From the NCBI RefSeq assembly GCF_013032445.1, contig NZ_WQCA01000010.1, positions 1 to 64,000 of the forward strand: DNA of 64,000 bases. The letters are read 5' to 3'. The notes beneath the pieces are model-generated. The model saw nothing but the letters and a program-made list of their open reading frames with translations. It made no database searches and was not told the DNA's origin. Positions 63,454 to 64,000 of the stretch are shown here, in pieces. The DNA comes from Ruegeria arenilitoris (GTDB lineage: Bacteria; Pseudomonadota; Alphaproteobacteria; Rhodobacterales; Rhodobacteraceae). The translations under genes and the position numbers were made by a program. Within the stretch, counting starts at the first letter, position 1; the number at the start of each line of letters is the position of its first letter.

Positions 63454-63984
63454 TCAGGGCAGCCATTTCACCTCACACCCGACCCGGTCGAAGAACGCCA
63501 TCAGATCAGCGCGCGTCATCGCAACGGTGCGGTCATTGACCAGCGGGTGCATGTAGATGACATCGGCCTGCTGCGCCGCACCATCCATAAAGAACCGCAC
63601 ATCGTTCTGCACCCCGTTGATCATCGCCAGCGGGCTGACCGCTCCGGGCCGGATACCGAGGTTCTGCAGCAACCGGTCCGCCGAACCGAAGGACAGGTTG
63701 CCCACGCCCAACTCCGCCCCCAGCGCCTTGAGGTCGATCTCGCGGCTTTGCTCTAGCGTCACCAGATAGTTTCGCTTTTTCTTGTCGCGCAGATACAGGT
63801 TCTTCAGGCGCAGAGCATTCTCACCCGGCACCATGAACTGATCCTCGACCGACTTTGAATCCTCAACCGTGCGCAGCGGCACATGGGTGTGCAGACGATA
63901 TGTCAGACCCCAATCATCCAGCTGCGCCAAGAGCGCGTCCGAGCTAAGCGGTAGTGAGTCCTGAAAAGCGGATGATGCGTCCAT
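63454..63984 (-). CDS. Prolyl-tRNA editing protein (YbaK/ProX family)
   Basis: The 176-residue protein is a free-standing editing domain with the YbaK/ProX fold: RLHTHVPLRTVEDSKSV, GENALRLKNLYLRDKKKRNYLVTLEQSREIDLKAL, LSFGSADRLLQNLGIRPGAVSPLAM and VNDRTVAMTRADLMAFF. It probably removes wrongly attached alanine (or a similar amino acid) from tRNA-Pro. AGGAGG stands before the ATG of MDASSAF; the gene ends by convergence with azoR. The window ends just beyond its ribosome-binding site. Confidence 0.88.
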   Translation of the reverse strand: MDASSAFQDSLPLSSDALLAQLDDWGLTYRLHTHVPLRTVEDSKSVEDQFMVPGENALRLKNLYLRDKKKRNYLVTLEQSREIDLKALGAELGVGNLSFGSADRLLQNLGIRPGAVSPLAMINGVQNDVRFFMDGAAQQADVIYMHPLVNDRTVAMTRADLMAFFDRVGCEVKWLP

Positions 63985-64000
63985 GAGAACCTCCTGTTTG

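Overview
The window looks like core chromosome of an alphaproteobacterium of the family Rhodobacteraceae, most likely the Roseobacter group (Ruegeria-like). Reasons: high GC with GC-rich third codon positions; families largely confined to or typical of that group (DUF6473, DUF1491, a tandem pair of deformylase genes before fmt); the pckA/chvI-chvG-hprK-rapZ-EIIA-HPr cluster; a split b/b' ATP synthase operon; and a probable (2S)-methylsuccinyl-CoA dehydrogenase of the ethylmalonyl-CoA pathway. I saw no tRNA, rRNA, CRISPR array, transposase, integrase or phage gene. The assignment rests on recalled family distribution and gene order, not on a search.

Layout. 0-5 kb: start of tuf (runs off the left edge), a lipoprotein, parC, an SH3-domain protein and a short-chain dehydrogenase. 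5-10.5 kb: a HIG1-like membrane protein with a PduO-type cobalamin adenosyltransferase, then etfB-etfA, a DUF6473 protein, 3-hydroxybutyryl-CoA dehydrogenase and an acyltransferase. 10.5-17 kb: regulatory PTS and acid/envelope-stress block (ptsH, EIIA-Man-like, rapZ, truncated hprK, chvG, chvI) divergent from pckA. 17-17.7 kb: an apparently empty gap that holds a candidate small RNA beside a small winged-helix regulator. 18-22 kb: TSUP permease, acyl-CoA dehydrogenase (mcd), two small lipoproteins. 22-34 kb, mostly minus strand: recO, an outer-membrane barrel, DUF1491, era, then (after an inserted multicopper oxidase and acetyltransferase) rnc, lepB, acpS, a LysE exporter, pdxJ, DUF2062, rsh, rpoZ, folK. 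34-38.8 kb: NYN-domain protein, then a tightly overlapping ispH-DUF3429-methyltransferase-rnhA-TRIC operon. 38.8-42.1 kb: agmatinase-like protein, two GlsB-type membrane proteins, fmt, a degenerate deformylase paralogue and an intact def. 42-50 kb: PatB-type lyase, L,D-transpeptidase, glutathionyl-hydroquinone reductase, a receiver-only protein with a full CtrA-type box upstream, cobC-cbiB, a lytic transglycosylase and a lower-GC methyltransferase. 50-57 kb: smc between two small exported proteins, an aminotransferase divergent from a FadR-type regulator, a YdjM-like protein. 57-60 kb: F0 operon atpI-atpB-atpE-atpF'-atpF. 60-64 kb: ArsR regulator, UspA with an FNR-type box, EamA/LysR pair divergent from azoR, and a prolyl-tRNA editing protein.

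How it fits together. Several blocks concern sensing of carbon and envelope state: ChvGI, HPr kinase, HPr, EIIA and RapZ beside the gluconeogenic gene pckA, with rsh (ppGpp) elsewhere. Another theme is acyl-CoA metabolism: etfAB would accept electrons from acyl-CoA dehydrogenases such as Mcd, and hbd is in the same neighbourhood. Cobalamin adenosylation and cobC-cbiB would supply adenosylcobalamin for mutases of the same pathway. Most of the rest is translation, cell-wall and genome maintenance.

The most notable non-routine signals are the candidate sRNA at about 17.12-17.22 kb with a perfect 10-bp-arm palindrome beside its promoter, the deformylase-like protein that has lost catalytic and metal-ligand residues, and the CtrA-type box upstream of a degenerate receiver domain. 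No obviously novel multi-gene system was found.
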